This document shows, piece after piece, positions 20,547 through 21,069 of a DNA stretch of 21,069 nucleotides (its first letter is position 1; every line of letters begins with the position of its first letter). This DNA is from an uncultured Eubacteriales bacterium. Its GTDB lineage: Bacteria; Bacillota; Clostridia; Oscillospirales; CAG-272. The position numbers and the translations under genes are program-made. The notes beneath the pieces were generated by a model, which was not told where the DNA came from, ran no database searches, and worked only from the letters and a program-made list of their open reading frames with translations. The stretch lies in assembly GCA_900547565.1 (NCBI GenBank), contig URHI01000017.1:1-21069 (forward strand), given 5' to 3'.

Positions 20547-21069
20547 ATGAATACAGAGAAACCGGAAAGCATGATGCGCAGCCGGATGAATACCGCGCTT
20601 TACGGCGCGCGCCGGAGCGCAATACGGGAATTTTCAAAGCTGGCGCGACAGACACCCGGATGTATTGCCTTGACGCTCGGCGAACCTGACCGGGAAACCG
20701 AAGCTACGGTGTCGGAACAGATACAAATATCGCTTGCCGCCAAGGAAACCCATTACATTGAAAACAACGGAACGCTTGCACTCCGCACGGCAATTGCCGA
20801 TTTTGAAGCCGACAAAAACGGTATGGATTATAGCCCGGACGAGGTGATAGTGACCGCCGGAGCTACCGAGGCGCTGTTTACGGCGCTTTTCGGTATTCTC
20901 AACCCCGGTGATGAGGTGATCGTGCCGACGCCGGCGTTTGTCCTGTATGAAGAGATCATCAGGCTCTGCCGGGGGGTTTTTGTCCCGCTCGAAACGGCGG
21001 AAGATGGGTTTCAGATCTCTTTTGAAAAACTGCAGTCTCTTGTTACGCCCCATACAAAGGCGATAATTC
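20547..21069 (+). CDS. patA: Class I/II PLP aminotransferase, probably N-acetyl-diaminopimelate aminotransferase (partial)
   Basis: An open frame of 174 complete codons runs off the right edge. The ATG at 20547 has AAAGGAG upstream, 22 bases after lysA. The sequence shows the fold-type I aminotransferase start (REFSKLARQTPGCIALTLGEPD), THYIENNGTLALRTAIADF, and VTAGATEALFTALFGILNPGDEVIVPTPAFVLYEEII. These are typical of the aspartate-aminotransferase superfamily. The PLP lysine lies beyond the window. Position after dapA-dapB-dapH-lysA makes the PatA step of the acetylase pathway the likeliest role; that is inferred from context. The deacetylase that would complete the branch is not in the window. 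Confidence 0.82.
   Translation, partial: MNTEKPESMMRSRMNTALYGARRSAIREFSKLARQTPGCIALTLGEPDRETEATVSEQIQISLAAKETHYIENNGTLALRTAIADFEADKNGMDYSPDEVIVTAGATEALFTALFGILNPGDEVIVPTPAFVLYEEIIRLCRGVFVPLETAEDGFQISFEKLQSLVTPHTKAII

Noticed and set aside
1..21069. CRISPR arrays, insertion sequences or rRNA genes
   Set aside because: No regularly spaced repeats, transposase motifs with terminal repeats, or rRNA sequence were seen on either strand.

Overview
The window looks like chromosome of a gut-type Clostridia (Firmicutes). The evidence is an rny gene for RNase Y, a lysine (L-box) riboswitch, and an N-acetylated diaminopimelate route (dapH plus an aminotransferase). All assignments come from reading the sequence; nothing was searched.

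Left host flank (1-3940): the tail of a ferritin-like gene, then leftward rny (RNase Y) with its own promoter and terminator. Next is a leftward pair for a PiT-type phosphate transporter and a PhoU/DUF47-like partner. A rightward tRNA-Lys(TTT) with a strong promoter closes the flank.

Integrated element (about 3930-15446, 11.5 kb): an 11-bp direct repeat covers the tRNA-Lys 3' end and recurs inside the last codons of a large serine recombinase gene. Immediately beyond the second copy is a perfect 19-bp hairpin terminator that would have followed the tRNA before insertion. The element brings a replacement terminator at its left end. Cargo in order: two small unknown leftward genes; a GC-rich tract able to form five hairpins; an XRE regulator with a helical-repeat body; a LexA/CI-like self-cleaving repressor facing a consensus promoter that drives no visible gene; a large zinc-ribbon membrane protein gene carrying a 1-base frameshift; a small zinc-ribbon membrane protein; a divergent 539-aa HTH protein with an unrecognised C-terminal domain; a DUF6809-like protein; and the recombinase with a structured leader. 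I see no conjugation, replication or phage structural genes, so it is a compact integrative element that may depend on a helper.

Right host flank (15447-21069): a small two-helix membrane protein, a decayed RDD-family fragment, then a promoter, lysine riboswitch and intrinsic terminator ahead of dapA-dapB-dapH-lysA-aminotransferase. The operon makes meso-diaminopimelate and lysine by the acetylase branch and is probably shut off by lysine through the riboswitch.

The most interesting points are the exchange of the recombinase C-terminus on integration, the five-hairpin tract, the orphan divergent promoter, and the zinc-ribbon/HTH module as a candidate undescribed cargo system.
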